From positions 2,753,001-2,817,000 of the forward strand of contig JAPFBL010000003.1 in the NCBI GenBank assembly GCA_026182355.1: a DNA stretch of 64,000 nt, read 5' to 3'. Position 1 is the stretch's first letter, and each line of letters opens with the position of its first letter. Under the pieces are notes generated by a model. The model searched no databases, was not told the DNA's origin, and was given only the letters and a program-made list of their open reading frames with translations. The position numbers were made by a program, and so were the translations under genes. Source of the DNA: Hermatobates lingyangjiaoensis (lineage: Eukaryota > Arthropoda > Insecta > Hemiptera > Hermatobatidae). Below, piece by piece: positions 24,172 to 37,892 of the stretch.

Positions 24172-26880
24172 GTGTGTACCCCCACAGTCAAGCATCCACA
24201 TCATGCGCTGAATTTAACTAAGGGATGAATATTAATTAGAAACAGTAATCTGTCAAAGTAAGTCGGAGGTTAATTTTTTAATGATTAAATCAGGATAAAT
24301 CCCCTATTACCCTCTCTCTTTTTTCTCCTTCTTCTCTCTCTCACTCTCTTTCATTGTCTTTCGGATTTCATACCTAATTAGTTATATTCATCATAGCGAC
24401 ATACTCAGCTTCCCTATTGGGACACTTGTCTTTGAATTTGTACTTCTCATTTGACGCCTCCAATCCATTTGATTTATATATAGAACCACATTCCTGGAAC
24501 TCAAGATCATTTATTTATGATCACTGTTTGGTTTTCTAAATAGGACGTTGACTGAACAGACATGTTGTATCGCGTCTAGAAGTTTTTTTTTTAGTAACTT
24601 AATCATAATTGGATGAAGGTAAACTGCGTGTCATCCGTTGCCTTCTACACCTCTATCTATACATGATGCTAGGTATTGTGATTTTAATGACGTTAGTTGG
24701 TGTTATCGAGGATAGAGCATCCGTGAAAGGCACGCGGATAGAGTGGGTAGAGTAATGGAAGCTTTCAAATGGAATTCAGGAGCATCTGTTTGCATGACTG
24801 TGGAATGTTATGGAAGCATTATCGATACCATTCTGGTGCTTTCCTAGATCGCCAGCTAATCAGCCTCTGACACATTTATATGAAACAGGGCAAGAAATCA
24901 ATGTTTTTAAATTGAATGTTTTGATTGTTTTATCGACCAAGATGTTTGATATCATGGAGTTTTGCTAGCCGAACCTCCTACAATATGTTTTCACCAGTAA
25001 CTGCTTTTAGGTTGATTGAACTCAGTTGTAGAGACAATTGAAATGTACAGCTCTTGCTAATGATGTCTATAATTTGACTCTAGATCTTAGGCAAAATTGG
25101 AAGAAAACTATTGTAACCATAAGTAAAAAGTTCGGATCAGTAAGTAAACAGAAAATAACAATTAGTAAACATTTCATAAAAAGGAAGTCGGGATCAATAT
25201 CTCCTATTATACAGGTATACCACCTTTTAATCTGAGACTTGCTAGGTTTAGCAAAAAACTATTAATAATCAAATAGTAGGAAAACGTGATAGGGAAATCG
25301 AATTCAATTTGATTAATTACCATAAAATAAATTATTTAATTTTTTCTAATTCTAAAGAAAAAATTGATTTGAATATTTTTTCAAAAAGTATGGAATGGCG
25401 TACACTCAACTGTACTATAAGTAAACTTAATAACGAACTCCTTGACTACAATTGAGTTTGATTTTATTTTAATGTGGCTGTAGTCTGGACCTAATATAAA
25501 AGTATTGTAAATTCGATCAAAATCATAGTTGATCAGATTATTGATTTCATTTGTTTCAATGTACCCATTAGATTGGTAATAACAAACTGGAAATCTTTGA
25601 TTTAGGGAAAACTCACATTATTAATATTATTAAACTTAGAATCTGAGTGACATCCATCTCATTCGCACCGCTCCTATATCAGCTTATTGTGTTTTGTTTT
25701 CTCATTTATAAAATACACTTTAGTTTTTAAGTTCTTTAATGGACTTTTTTCATTGTTCCTAGAGAACTATCTCTCACCTCATTGGTTTGAGGTAAGATTT
25801 TTTATCAATCTTTATCTTCATGAAGTTAGTTCATCGCGTCCAGGTAGAATGGGGTCAAAAGTTTTCAATCTTTTAGACAGAGAATCTACATTCTTCGTAT
25901 GATGGTAATTACATATTGAATAAGAAATCAAAATAGATATCTTTCATGTATTTTCCATCGTACATTGAATGTATCGTATAAATTTTGTTTCTACTCTTAT
26001 ATAAGTTTTGCATTAAGCCTGAACTAACTGAATATGTCTGGGGTGAAAGGAGAGCCATATGCAGCTCAATATAGAAATTCATTCATGTAAATTAATTTAG
26101 AACAAAATTTAAAAAAAATAGCTAATGTTTTTTCTAGAATGGTTAGCACTTAGTTTTAGCACATATTGAAATATGTCAATTTTTTTACCTCTTTGTTCGC
26201 TGCCATTTACAGTGTTCACTTTACCATTGTATAATTACTAAATTAAAATTATATTTTCCATCCCAGTGACTGTACTGTATATAGACTACCTCACTTATGC
26301 CTTACATATGGATTACTTATGGATGAACCATCCTCACTTATGTGTTCGCGGTCAATCTGAGGTTGGAACCATAGTTTCAAATTTAAAAATAAAGATACAG
26401 ACTTGAATAAAATTTAAAACTAATCATGAAAAAGAAATTAGGTTAACTAAAAAAGTAAATAAATATTATTTCTTGTGCTTTCACCCAATGTTATTATTGT
26501 AGCACTTTAAAATAAAAAGAAATTACAACAATAAATGATGTTTAACACCAAGTAGAACACTGGATGTTGGTGCTTAAAGGATATTGTTGTTACTTGTTTC
26601 TCTGAGTGAGATGGTATAACTAATCTTATATAACGAAAATAATTACTAATATAAATCTAATATTATAACTAATATAAAAAACACTTTTGCTATCAATCTA
26701 TTTATATTAAAAAGTAAGGAATATAAACTACTTTTCTCATATTGGTAAAATTTTACAAATATTAAATTGATGAATGAGAAATGTATTCTATTGATGCTTA
26801 CCAGTACAACAAAAAAGTCTTAAGTAATATCGAAGATATGAAAGCGGACATTCCATTAAGTTGAAACAATTAGAATTAGA
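24172..26880. other. Intron 3, left part: one repeat end, otherwise nothing seen
   Basis: Mostly AT-rich sequence with chance open frames. At about 25390-25440 the minus strand reads 'ttaagtttacttatagtaca' followed by 'gttgagtgtacgccattc', a diverged B-type terminus. Its hairpin is still pairable (GAGTG with CATTC through a G-U wobble). The patch at 24640-24880 is a little GC-richer but unidentified. Confidence 0.45.
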
Positions 26881-26897
26881 TAGTCATACCGTGAAAC

Positions 26898-27015
26898 AAG
26901 ATATTGTGGCGTAGAGGTGACCGCCCTTGCTAATGGTGCCGGGTGCGTTAGTCACAGCTTCATATGCAGATAAATTAACAACGAACCACAATTTCAAACC
27001 CTAAAACAGCAGTAG
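26898..27015 (+). repeat. Possible second SINE-like tRNA-related fragment
   Basis: The sequence GTGGCGTAGAGGTGACCGCCC resembles an A box, and TTTCAAACCC about 75 bases on resembles a B box. A related string, CCGCCCT followed by AATGGTTCTGG, occurs at about 32990-33015. Both are weak, and no target-site duplication was found. Confidence 0.3.
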
Positions 27016-27984
27016 CCTAACGTGAGAATGGAAGTGAACACTATTTTTTCTTTTGAATAAGAAAACTTGAAAGTATTTTGAATTGAATATTCTCTTCTTA
27101 TTATATGCGGCATATTTAAAAGAAAAACTTTCAGTAACCGGCCACTACTCCTCTGCTAATATATGCTCTAATAATTTTGATTGCATGTAGAAATCAACTT
27201 AAGTGTTCTAAATGTTTGAGATTGCTAAACATTTCAGACAATTTGGCATTATTCAATAATTAGAGACATTTCCATCATTTACATGTTACGATTAGATAAG
27301 ATGGCCTATTTTTCAGATCCTTTTTCAGATCAGCTTTAGATAAGAATAGTTAATTTGTTTTTGTATTTTAAACTATTTAACTATAATTTTATATATAATA
27401 ATTGCGAAATATCTTTTTTTTTAAATCTATCCTCTATATTTTTATTAAAAAAATGACAACCCTTTAAATAATTATATAACTTAATATTATGGTCTGTATT
27501 TAGTAACTAATTTTAAATATGCTTAATTTATTATAAATTATAAATATTATTTATTTATTATTTATTATTTATTATAAATAAGGCTATAATTTTTTGTACA
27601 ATTCTCAGAACTATTATTAGTATAATATGAAATATTTCTCAACAAAAAACACTAGGGCGTTTATTATAAGGTAAAGGTTGAAATATAGTTAATTATTATC
27701 ATACAAACAGAGCAGAATACTTACGTATATAAAAAAAGTTTATTAGAATCAGAAATAATTTGAATTGAACTGATCAAAATGATTAAATATATTATTAAAA
27801 GATTACCAGCAATATAATAATAGGTATATTTTGCATTTATATAAGCTTAACTGCTACCAGTTGCTATTAGTTAATTGAAAATAATAACTACTATTAAGCT
27901 ACGGTTTGCAATTCCATCTATAGAATAGAGTGTAGCTCATTTGTTAATTGAGCTCTGCATAGTTAAAGGTGAGCCACAGTCCCG

Positions 27985-28070
27985 GGTTGATTCTACACAA
28001 GGTGTTTTAAATTAGACCTCACTCCAGTTCATTACAGTAGAGGTCATAAACATGCCTGACATGGTCTAGC
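27985..28070 (-). repeat. Short fragment of the tRNA-derived SINE body
   Basis: 'gattgattctaca', 'gtgttttaaattagacct', 'agtagaggtc' and 'catgcctgacat' follow the order of the intact SINE at 13090-13170. Confidence 0.5.
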
Positions 28071-28439
28071 CATGACTTATAACTTCTACACTTCTTGACT
28101 TATAAAAGCTATGTTTTTATATTTCTAGTATAACTTTTTTTGCGTCCCTTTGCTGAATGCTTATGCTATTTCTCTTTTGTAAGCATTTTTAAGTAAGTTT
28201 ATTCTTCTATTTCATTAAAGGAGGTCATTAAATTTTTTTAATGAACCTCTAAAGATTAATTTTATTTTTATTTCACTAAAACATTTTCTAAGTCAGTATG
28301 AACAATGTAAGGAAACGTAAATAAATCTGAAAGTAGCAGATCCAATATTCGAAGACAAATTTTTGGTTTTTATAGCTGTATTATCCTTTGCAGCAATCAG
28401 ACTTTATGAATTGTTTTTACAAACATAGACTGTAAGGCC

Positions 28440-29045
28440 CGTTTTAAATAAAGTAATTTTAAAAAATAACCCATAACTCATCCGTACATAATACGCTACC
28501 TTTATGTATGACTATTTTGATCTCTGAAACGGTTTGGCCTGTACTTCCTTGCAAGCTTCTAGATTCAATCATGAGTTAAAAATATTACATTTTGTAAAAA
28601 AACCTTTCTAGTTGTTTAAAAGAACTGGTTAGATTATTCTATACGAGGATATTTTTTCGTATCGCATCTGTCACTTTGATGATAATACGAAAATTTCAAG
28701 AATCTTTAATAAGCGCTTTAGGAGAAAAAAAATGTTGTCTAAGAACGATTTTGGCCAAAAAAGTGTTTTCCATGATGCAATATTGCCTAAAACCAGTCGT
28801 GCCCATTTACACTATGAGGTCCATAGTTGTGCTAATATAAGTTTGGTCTGTCAAAGTTTGTGGACTGTAGCGTGTTAACAATCTTTTGGATACACACTGA
28901 CACCTCCCCCCACCCCCACCCCCCACGCACGCAGACATCATTGAAAAATATCAAAAAAATATTTCAAAGATATCAAAACATGTAAATCCGTCGAAATATC
29001 GAGATCAGTTTTTTTCATTATCACTATATTTATAGTAAAGGAAAA
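28440..29045 (-). repeat. Dispersed repeat family, A-type segment, minus-strand copy
   Basis: Read on the minus strand from 29045 it starts 'ctttactataaatatagtga', then 'gaaaaaaactgatctcgat', 'gacggatttacatgttttga', 'gatgtctgcgtgcgtggg', and later 'gataatttaatcttgtgg'-like parts, the same order as at 37897. The C-rich run at 28910-28930 is its (GGGT)n tract in reverse. Confidence 0.75.
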
Positions 29046-29118
29046 ATATTGGATTGAATAACAGGTATAATTTTTGCAAAATTGTTAACGAGCTATCGGC
29101 ATTTCTCAGGCTCTTGTG

Positions 29119-30241
29119 GATATTTTACTATTTTGTCATATCTGTTAACTTAACTTTCAGCTGGCATTTCACGGTTACCGTCTGAACAGGGTGAATGCTG
29201 CTCAACCTCTGATCAGTGTGGGTAGGAATTAGACAGGCCAAACTAAACGACAGCGCTTTCGCCAAACACCTAACTCGATAATTGAATTACAAACAAATTT
29301 TCACTTGGAAATGATTTTAGACTCAAGCACTAGTTAAAACCTTATAATTTCGTATTACTTAAAGGTAGTATTCATCTTATACTTGGACTTCTACTCTTAC
29401 TTTACCAATGGAAACTTCACTTGCTATAATACCCTTTGTTTATTACTCTGTAAAACAATGACGGTTCTGTATTTCGACAAGGCAAATAACATAAAATTTT
29501 GATTTATGTTTCAATGATATTTATGAGTATGATACTGGTCACTCATTTTGACAGATCATTATTTGAAAAATTTCAATTTACCAAGAATTACAGGTCCTCA
29601 TTTCCACTGGATTCACTTTTCATAATGCCTCCCTGCTGTGGTTGGGAGGATATCTGTCTAATCTATTACAAACAGTCCACAAATTTTACCATTTGACAAA
29701 TCTTAATAACATTGGAAGTGGTGTGGTTATAGTCGTAGAAGAGTTAGATAATTTTTAGATGTAAGAAAGGTGCATTGTTATTCTGTATGCCAAATATACT
29801 GAAATTCAATTTTCTAGTGATTCTATAAACTATAGTTACATATTAAGTGTTTCTTTAATATTAATGCCACATGACGAAGATTTTACGAACTTAGATATTG
29901 GAGAAGAAATGTTGCAATAACAAATTGCAGATACAAAAAGTAAGTTGTATTGGCAGAAACTTATCAGATTATGTTAGAACAATTATTTTATTTCTGTAAC
30001 AACTACTAAAGTGGACATAACAACATTAAAAAATTTATAATTAAATTATATATTTCATTAAAGTTACCTTAAGTAACTTCTTCCAGTTCTGTCCGATGGA
30101 CCCTTAGCTGACACTCCTGGGCTACTCTTTGTCGGTTCGCCACTCGGGGTAACCCTTTCTCACTTTCTATCTTTTACGCTAAATATTTTACTATTTTGTC
30201 ATATCTGTCCACTTAACTTTCAGCTGGCATTTCACGGTTAC
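29119..30241. repeat. Pair of 60-bp direct repeats about 1.06 kb apart
   Basis: 'tattttactattttgtcata' and the next 40 bases through 'ctggcatttcacggttac' at 29119-29178 recur at 30183-30241 with few changes. Only these short borders are shared; the 1 kb between them has no recognisable coding sequence. This could be a terminal pair of an old element or two fragments of one repeat. Confidence 0.5.
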
Positions 30242-31148
30242 TCTGGTACTGGTAACTCTTTCTATATTTTGCTTTAAATCCTTTAGTCTTCTACCAGGAC
30301 TGTCGGTCGTCCTTACTTAATTCCTTCTAAATTAATTTACCATAAAGAACAATAAATGTGTATATTATAAATAACTGTTTGGAAAATGAAACTAACAATG
30401 GATTATAACTTCAATGTGAGTTAACTTTTGGACATTTCTTCCGTTTACTACTTTACTCTACTTAGTGTCAAACAGGTTACTTTTTTCGAATTTGATGATA
30501 TTCATGACAATAACTTCTTTTTTCTCTCAGTTAACATGAGACCTGCATAATGCATGGCAGCACATTTATTATAAGGCTATCACCTTCTTATGAAAAGAAC
30601 AATTCCGAGGTCATTACCAACTTTTATACACTAAACAATGTAATAATTTCCTTGACTGTCGATTTCACATTGATCTGTTAAGAGCACTCGTTTCCAATAA
30701 GAGCTAAACCTAACTTAATCGTTAGAAGCGTTGCACCAGATGAGGTACTCGTAGTTCAAATGTTCAGACTTTGGAGGAATCCAATCATTATATCTTCTTC
30801 GTCAACATTTTTCATCTATAAATGTGTCACTGTAATTAATGAGTTTTTTCTGCATTCCCTTCTTCTTGTATTTAGTCTACTTTAATGAAGCCTCTTACCT
30901 CATCTTAATAAAACCTTTTCAGTCTCAATAGTAGTTTTGTAATATTTTCTCCCACACTCTCAATATTTCATGATACTGTGTGACAAACATGCCATAGTGT
31001 ATTTTACAAACCTATCAGATTTGATTTATTATCAATATTTTTTCTTCAATATTTTCTTCCCTATATAATAACAACTGTAACATCTATTTCATTCATATGC
31101 TATAGTTACAATATTTCACATAAACATGTGAAGTAACAATAAATGATC

Positions 31149-31341
31149 AAACCACAATATGAAATGGGAAAAATACTAAGATCTTTCAACCATAATAAGC
31201 GGTCTTCGTGAGAGTCAAAAACCCAACTAGTCTTTGGGTTTTCAAAAACCCAAAAATCCAAAAATCTAGTTGGGGTTTTGACTCCGATGAAGACGGTTGA
31301 AAGGTCATAGTCTTTTTTTCCCATTTCATTTTCTGGTTTGA
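31149..31341. repeat. Fold-back element 3, arms of about 85 bp
   Basis: Outer ends read CAAACCACAATATGAAATGGG and its complement CCCATTTCATTTTCTGGTTTG, and inner segments CTTTCAACC and GGTTGAAAG also pair. The arms are more diverged than in the other fold-backs. The hammerhead-like core is not clear here. Confidence 0.8.
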
Positions 31342-33500
31342 TAATTTATATGGTATGGTGGAGATCTTATTCAAGCTTTCAGTACTTCCTTAATTTCATC
31401 CAACGATTGATTTGCACACTCTCTCATAACAGAAAAATCGATGCTTTTTGTGTTGGTTTCGCTTCCACAAAGAAAAACATGCATTGTCACAGGGTCTTCC
31501 CGTATCCAAATCGTCAAACTTATTCTATGTCATACGATAAGTATTTCTTTTCGAGATTCTGAGGGGCATTTTTTTCACACCGGAACTTAACCTGTATCTC
31601 TTTAAGTGTTTTTCTTTCTTAATTTTATTTATGTCTTTTATTTTTATTGAAAATGTGTTCTATTGTTTATAATTAATATTTCATTTAGTTCATACTTTTT
31701 TATAATATTTATAATTTTTATTAATTTTACATAAAACCACTAACGAAGACTTTATTAGCAAAGAGAACAACCAATTAGATAATTAGGAGGTGCTTTTGAT
31801 ATTGACACGAATCTCAGGACCACAGTAATTAGTTAATAACTAAGTCAACGTGATTATAATGACTTAGAACTGTTGTTGGGAGTTTGTCTTTGTGTTGAGA
31901 CAGGCGCAGAGATGGGTTTTCAGTATCTTCTTAAGTATTGATAGTGACAAGCTATAGTAATTAAAAGCTGCCCCCTTCTTTAATTATTGATGTAATTTCA
32001 AAGCAATTAAACAATCGCATTATGAGAATTATTAACCAGTATATGGTGTAAAATAGCATATGTAGTATAAGATCTTTTAGCTTATCCAATATCCAGTCAG
32101 GTACAGTTTTTGTTTTAAGATTGAATTAAAACAATTTGAAGAAAATATGTGTTCCTGAACTGTTATGATATGGAAAAACAAAAAAATACTTAAATCTATG
32201 TAAGAAAACACCAAATAACCAAATATTTTATTATGCCTTCCAGAGTGAAAGATGGTTGTCTAGCCGAAAGTGTAGCAATAAATCTACATGCTGCAGCCGT
32301 TTATCATATCCAGTTGTGAGACATACAGTTCTTGTTGTGTTTAAAGAATTCCATTGTTTCCTGTTTATATTAGAGCTTGAGAAAGGCACTTTTATGTTCT
32401 TTATGAATATTGATACTACTTTTTTTAATTACTGTGATTAAAGGCATATAAAATATCATATTATGTATTGTTTTAGTACAATTGCTTCATGAACTCACTA
32501 TATTGGAAGACCAATTTACACAAAACAAAACTAATTGCTTCTGTCCCTAGTAATGAGAAGCATCTTCATGAGGGTTATTTAAAAAAATAATGATGTGTGC
32601 GAGCTATTTCAATTTTAATTAGTATAACATAATAAATTGAAAAATTGGAAAAGTAACAGAAATCCTGGAAAATTGACCGAACCCCGATTAGAGAACACAC
32701 GTATAATAAATTACGTTATTCAACATTAAATTCAATTTAATAATTTAAACTTTGATTAAACTGCAAGTAGAAAAATACTTTTTATGCAATGAAATAGAAA
32801 GGAGAATATTTTATAAACATTTGCGGCAATGAGATGCTGAACTTTATATTAATTTTGGCAAGTTAGTGAATTAGCGAATTAATTTCGTTCTTTTGACATT
32901 TTAAAGGTTATTACTTAGGAAAAGGATTTTAAATGGAATTTCGAATATAAAATGAGATTGATTTATGAACCATGGAATGATTTAAAAAAGCCTCCGCCCT
33001 AACAAATGGTTCTGGTGGAAAAGCTAAAATATATTCTATTCACGCTAATGGAATAAAAGCATTTTATTATAAGGGAGCCGACATTTTAAGAATACAGTGG
33101 GCACATTGTTGCCAGTGTAACTTAATAACGTTCTCAAGGGAAATGATTTCTCAGTATTCTGACAACTCTATTAGTCTCAGGCACACCCAGTTTACGTTTT
33201 CGATTTCTTTATCTAACTTTGATTTAACTTCTGTTATCAATTAATTCAATTTTTGCTTAACTATCAGGTTTTTGGAGTTTTGTTAAGTATTTGAATTGAA
33301 CATTCTATCTAATATCGTTGAAAAAGTACTCATGTTGTCTTCTTTTTATCCTCTATTGTTACATCACAGAAGTAAGATATTGTTATCATAGTTATATATT
33401 TCCATTACATGACTTCGGTTCATAGGAGTCCAATTGAACTCAGTTTGTTGCATAATATTTCCTGGCAATTTTTGCTACCATTATTTAAATGATCTCTTCT
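31342..33500. other. Intron 3 stretch, no feature seen
   Basis: AT-rich intron with short open frames only, apart from the weak SINE-like string at about 32990-33015. Confidence 0.4.
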
Positions 33501-33519
33501 GCAAAGGTTGTTATTGTAA

Positions 33520-33800
33520 TTATGAGAATAGGGTTTCTTGAGAAATGAGTATTATTTTATGAGAAATTATTTGTAGTATACACAAAATGCTAATACCCCG
33601 GGTGTTGAACCTCATCCTCTTTGGCAGTACTTCTAGTCTGGTCATTAGTGCACTTCTAAAAACAAAATTTATGTTAGAATAGCATGACGATGCGGTAAGT
33701 AATTCTTTGTAAAATACTATAAGAGTTTTTGGGAAATTAAACTTACTCAGACATAGTAGAAAACTGGTCCGCCATGATGCATCAAATACCACTTCACCGT
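33520..33800 (-). pseudogene. Possible LINE reverse transcriptase fragment, minus strand
   Basis: The minus-strand open frame of 90 codons begins with VFDASWRTSFLLCLSKFNFP and continues KTLIVFYKELLTASSC. This resembles the 'AFDxxWWxxLLxxLxxxxxPxxLxxLxxSYLxxR' stretch of R1-like reverse transcriptases. Catalytic motifs are not preserved. The similarity is judged by eye. Confidence 0.5.
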
Positions 33801-36330
33801 ATATTCAGTTTGGGTAAAATCCCAATATATAGGTGGATTAGTCTACACACTGTAGAATACGAGTAGATTAGAGCAATATTTTAAGGGTATAATTAGAGTA
33901 AAGATTTGATCTACTATAACTTAACGGTTTTACTTGTGAACACTAAAGGAAGTTTTTAGGTAGGTGTGCAATCACTCCTAGCCTAGTGATTAAATGTGGA
34001 TGACCTACTGAACACTCTGAATAATGATCGCTATATTACGCAAGGATATGGACGACTTTTATTTTGAAACAGAATAATGTTTGATTGTACTGCCTTTCAT
34101 ATTTTTTTTTTTTTATTGTCAGAGAACAGCATGCTCCACCCGAAGGCACCACACGCATCAAAATCCCTTTCATATATTGTGGATCATACTCTTCAGATCA
34201 TTGAAAGATGGGAAAGGGAGAAATTTCTGAGTATAAATTCACCTATAGAGGTCCTTATACATTTCTAAAGAACAAAAAAGGTTACCTAAAACTGTAAAGT
34301 TACGGATATACTCTTGGAGGTTCTTTAGATGTTAGATTTAATTGGCAAATCCAATTAAATTAAAGGCAAGATCTATGTGGAATCAGTCAGATTCCCAGCT
34401 TCAAATCAAACTTTAAAGCCAACGTTTTGACTTAAAATTCATATTTGGAACTTCTGCATTAAACAGATGTAGGAAATTCTGAAAGTATATATAATAAACT
34501 ATTACTTTAGAAGTTTAAAATGAATTATTTTAGGAATATAAACTTGAAAACAAATGTCAGCTTAAATAAAAAATGTTCTAAAGTAATATTGTAAAGACAC
34601 ATTATTTTCATCAATGTTATTTTATGTTGGGGAAAATAAATGTAATATTTCAATTTACAGGTTTTGTTTTTCTTAAATATGCTTGATTGTGAATATATAT
34701 TTATTCATGTAAAAAATACTATATCAAAAACTTGGATCATATAAGAATCTTTGTTTTCATGGCTTAATAACATGAAATAGGAATTACAGTTATTCCTGTC
34801 AATCACATTCGGTGAATGAATTGTATTAAGGTTGCTATAATTTCTAACTACCTCTGAGTGACACAAGGGGTCGCGTGTCGTCTCGTATTAATGAAAATTT
34901 TAATACTAAAAAATTTATAATAAAAGTAGTAATTATAAGAGTACTATTATTGACTACCAGAGACCCACTACTGCTTTTTACAGGGGTGTGAATCCAAATT
35001 GTTTGCAAGGTATCTTATGGTTTAAACAAATGGAATGATATTGTTCTATTTATTTTTAGTGCGTCTAGGACTTTACCTGCAACAGCCAAAGTGTATGTCA
35101 GGTGAAATTTAAAAGGTTTAATAATTCTATACGACATGACTTATCTATGAATATAATCCTAAATTTTTCTAACATTTTTAAAAATATTTCGACTAAGATA
35201 AATGTTATATGCTGTAGTTGTTACTTTTAGCAAATTTTAAACGCTTTAAACTGATTTTGCTATGAGCCCGTCCTCTCCAAATGCTCCGTGAAGTTAAATA
35301 GAAGTTTTTATTTTCTCTACCTCTAGTTGTGTGAATGAAACATCTCCTGCTGTCATTAGCGAATTCCATTTCAGTTTTCATATTTTGTGGATATTTATGC
35401 GTTCACACACACTCTTCAGACACGTCTGTAGTAGTAATTCATTTTCAGCTCTATATTCTATGTGTATGTTTCGTCCTGTCTTTGAAGTGTTGTGATGCTG
35501 CCATTGGTTTTTTGAATGGTTGGGGGGGGGATATTTTTCCAATTTTCAGCCTTATAAGTAAAGGGATATATTGTACTTAGATGAGATAGTCAAACTTTGC
35601 ATCAAGCACCTAGATAAGAGGTGCCAATGAATAATTTAAAACCTTAGATCAAAGCGAATGAAAATAAGAGAGTTGATAGTTTCTCAACTTCCTGATTAAA
35701 ACGTGCATTATTAAATGAAGGTGTGCAGTCTCACTTTGAACTGAATCAATACGTGTGTCTGGGTCTAAGTATACTTAAATGAGAAGTTGAGTTTTTGGTT
35801 ATAAAAACCAGCCAGTAATAACCATACGTCTTTCGTCCATGCTTACTTTTAATTAATACTGACCTTTTTTTAATTAATATATTTTTTGTAATTTTCTGTA
35901 AGTAAATAATGATAACTATCAATTTCGTGTTTTTAGCGGATTTTGGTCTAACAAATGCGTAAGCCTTTAAGTCCGGGAGTTGATGAAAAAACATTCAATT
36001 TGTATGTTTAGTTTAACTATAGAAGAAATAAAAGTAAACATATCTTAAACAGCTAGCTGTAATAGTATATTTTTTTTGTTTTCATTTCGTCGCTTGGTAT
36101 GAGATTGCGCCATGAATGAGCATCAATCAGTGTCAAGGAGTCATACCAAGGTTAGAGATCGGTAGGAATTGCCTCCTCCTCACACTGTCACCCAAAAGGT
36201 ATGGTTTTCGGAGAACTACTCGCCAACATTTTACGGTCTGAAGCATAAGCTTTCCTTGAAACGTTCTTCACCGCTGCTGTTGGCACTTCAAAATGAGCTG
36301 CTTAGCTAATTTTTACTATCTTTCGAGTCT
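33801..36330. other. Intron 3 stretch, no feature seen
   Basis: AT-rich intron; a G-run at 35521-35530 and short open frames only. Confidence 0.4.
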
Positions 36331-36339
36331 TTCGTAGTA

Positions 36340-37560
36340 CGTCGAACAACTATATTTGTAGTAGTAACTTTTTGTACTGTCTAAAGTTTAAAATTTTTGG
36401 GCAGGCTAGATGTTACACTGTCTCATAGACCATCATTTTTGACCCAAATAAGGGCTCTAAAGTGGTGTGGTTTATTGTTTTTGAATAACATTGTATCATG
36501 AGAGTGTAACTTTTTTGCCAAATTGTTCTTTCAGGCTCCTTTTTTTCTGTCACAATATTAATTTTAGAGTTTTCAAATTTTACTTAACATAAAACTGATA
36601 AGATCATTAACTAACAAAGATTGAAAATTTTCCAATAACCCCAAAGTTAAGTTTTGATATGAAATCTACAATTTTCGATTTATTGTTTCCAATAGCTTGT
36701 GCACGTTACTCATGTCGCGCTATCTGACGGATATTAAATCTCCGTCACTCTCTTAGATAGTTTTATAAAGGATGTGGTAATTTGAGATAAAATGGTCAAT
36801 AATTTATTGCAAGTAAATATTATTAGTTTGGGCTATATGTTACCAGATACAATCCTCATCGTAGATAATTTTACAGGGGAAGAAGAAGTGAACAGGAATT
36901 ATCACTTGTATTAGAAGCTTCCATATTTCAACAAAGAGGTTCTTTACTGGTATACTGACGTGTCAAAAATTAATATCAAACTCCCAGTGTACGAAAGAAT
37001 GTAACTAATGAATAGACAAAGAAGGAAGCGTATCAATAATATGTAAATAGCTTATCGAACTAAACAGACATTTGTGAACAATTAATAAATATTCAAAGGA
37101 AAGATTGAAAAATATATGTGGAATATCCTAACTGCTTATTCTTCTTATAGCTAACATTATACAAGCTACAATGTTCAATAAAAATTTGAGAATTCCATGC
37201 TATTTTTGATACTCGTATAACTAAGGGAGCGCAATAGAACAAATATGGTCTTGGTGCGTACAGGTCCGATGGGACTCAGGCTATCAGATTAACAAAAATA
37301 ATACCATCTCAGATTATTCTAGATCAACGAATTAAAGATTGTTGTAATTGATAAAATGGGAATAATCATATTAAAGCGAATAATTCGCTAAATTGATTAT
37401 CCATGTTTTTGATAATATTTTATCAAACTAGATGTTCAATTTAACTTCTACATAATAGCTAAATTGAAATAAAACAAAATCTCAATTGATTGTCAACAAG
37501 TTCGGTATTATGTTTGCTTTTAATAAAGTTTGGTGCAGGCGCTCTAAATTTTTGTATTAT
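36340..37560 (+). repeat. Decayed A segment followed by LINE C-terminal remnant
   Basis: At 36440-36660 the order 'gcatca/gaccc...aagtggtgtgg', 'aacttttttgccaaa' and 'ttttagagttttcaaatttt' follows the middle of the A segment. At 36940-37170 the reading VYxDVSK (RNase H start, 'YTDGSK') and AAAATATATGTGGAATATCC match 20840-21180. So this is a more eroded version of the composite element at 20045. Confidence 0.4.
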
Positions 37561-37892
37561 ACGTATACATTGGGTAGGGGCATCATGCGAACGTCTTATT
37601 GAGATCTCTAAGAATGAGATTTCAGATCTGGCCTTGTCTAATTCTCTAAAATTGATTAGCATTTAGGATAATATATTGATTACTCAGTTCAATATATTTC
37701 AAAAACAAGTCTTTTAGTTTTGTAGAGAAATTTGAGAAACACATAGCCAACTATAAATTAATAAAACTGTCAAAAAGTTAAATTTGGCGTTGGTCATTTT
37801 AACAATTTCTTATTCACTTCTCAGTGATATAGTCTTCTTACCGTGTAGCACTATATTAATTTTCCGAGTTGATAATCATTCACTCGTTTTCT

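Noticed and set aside
31149..31341. Hammerhead-like core in fold-back 3
   Set aside because: Fragments such as TGAAGAC and GAAAGGTC occur, but the stems cannot be drawn convincingly.
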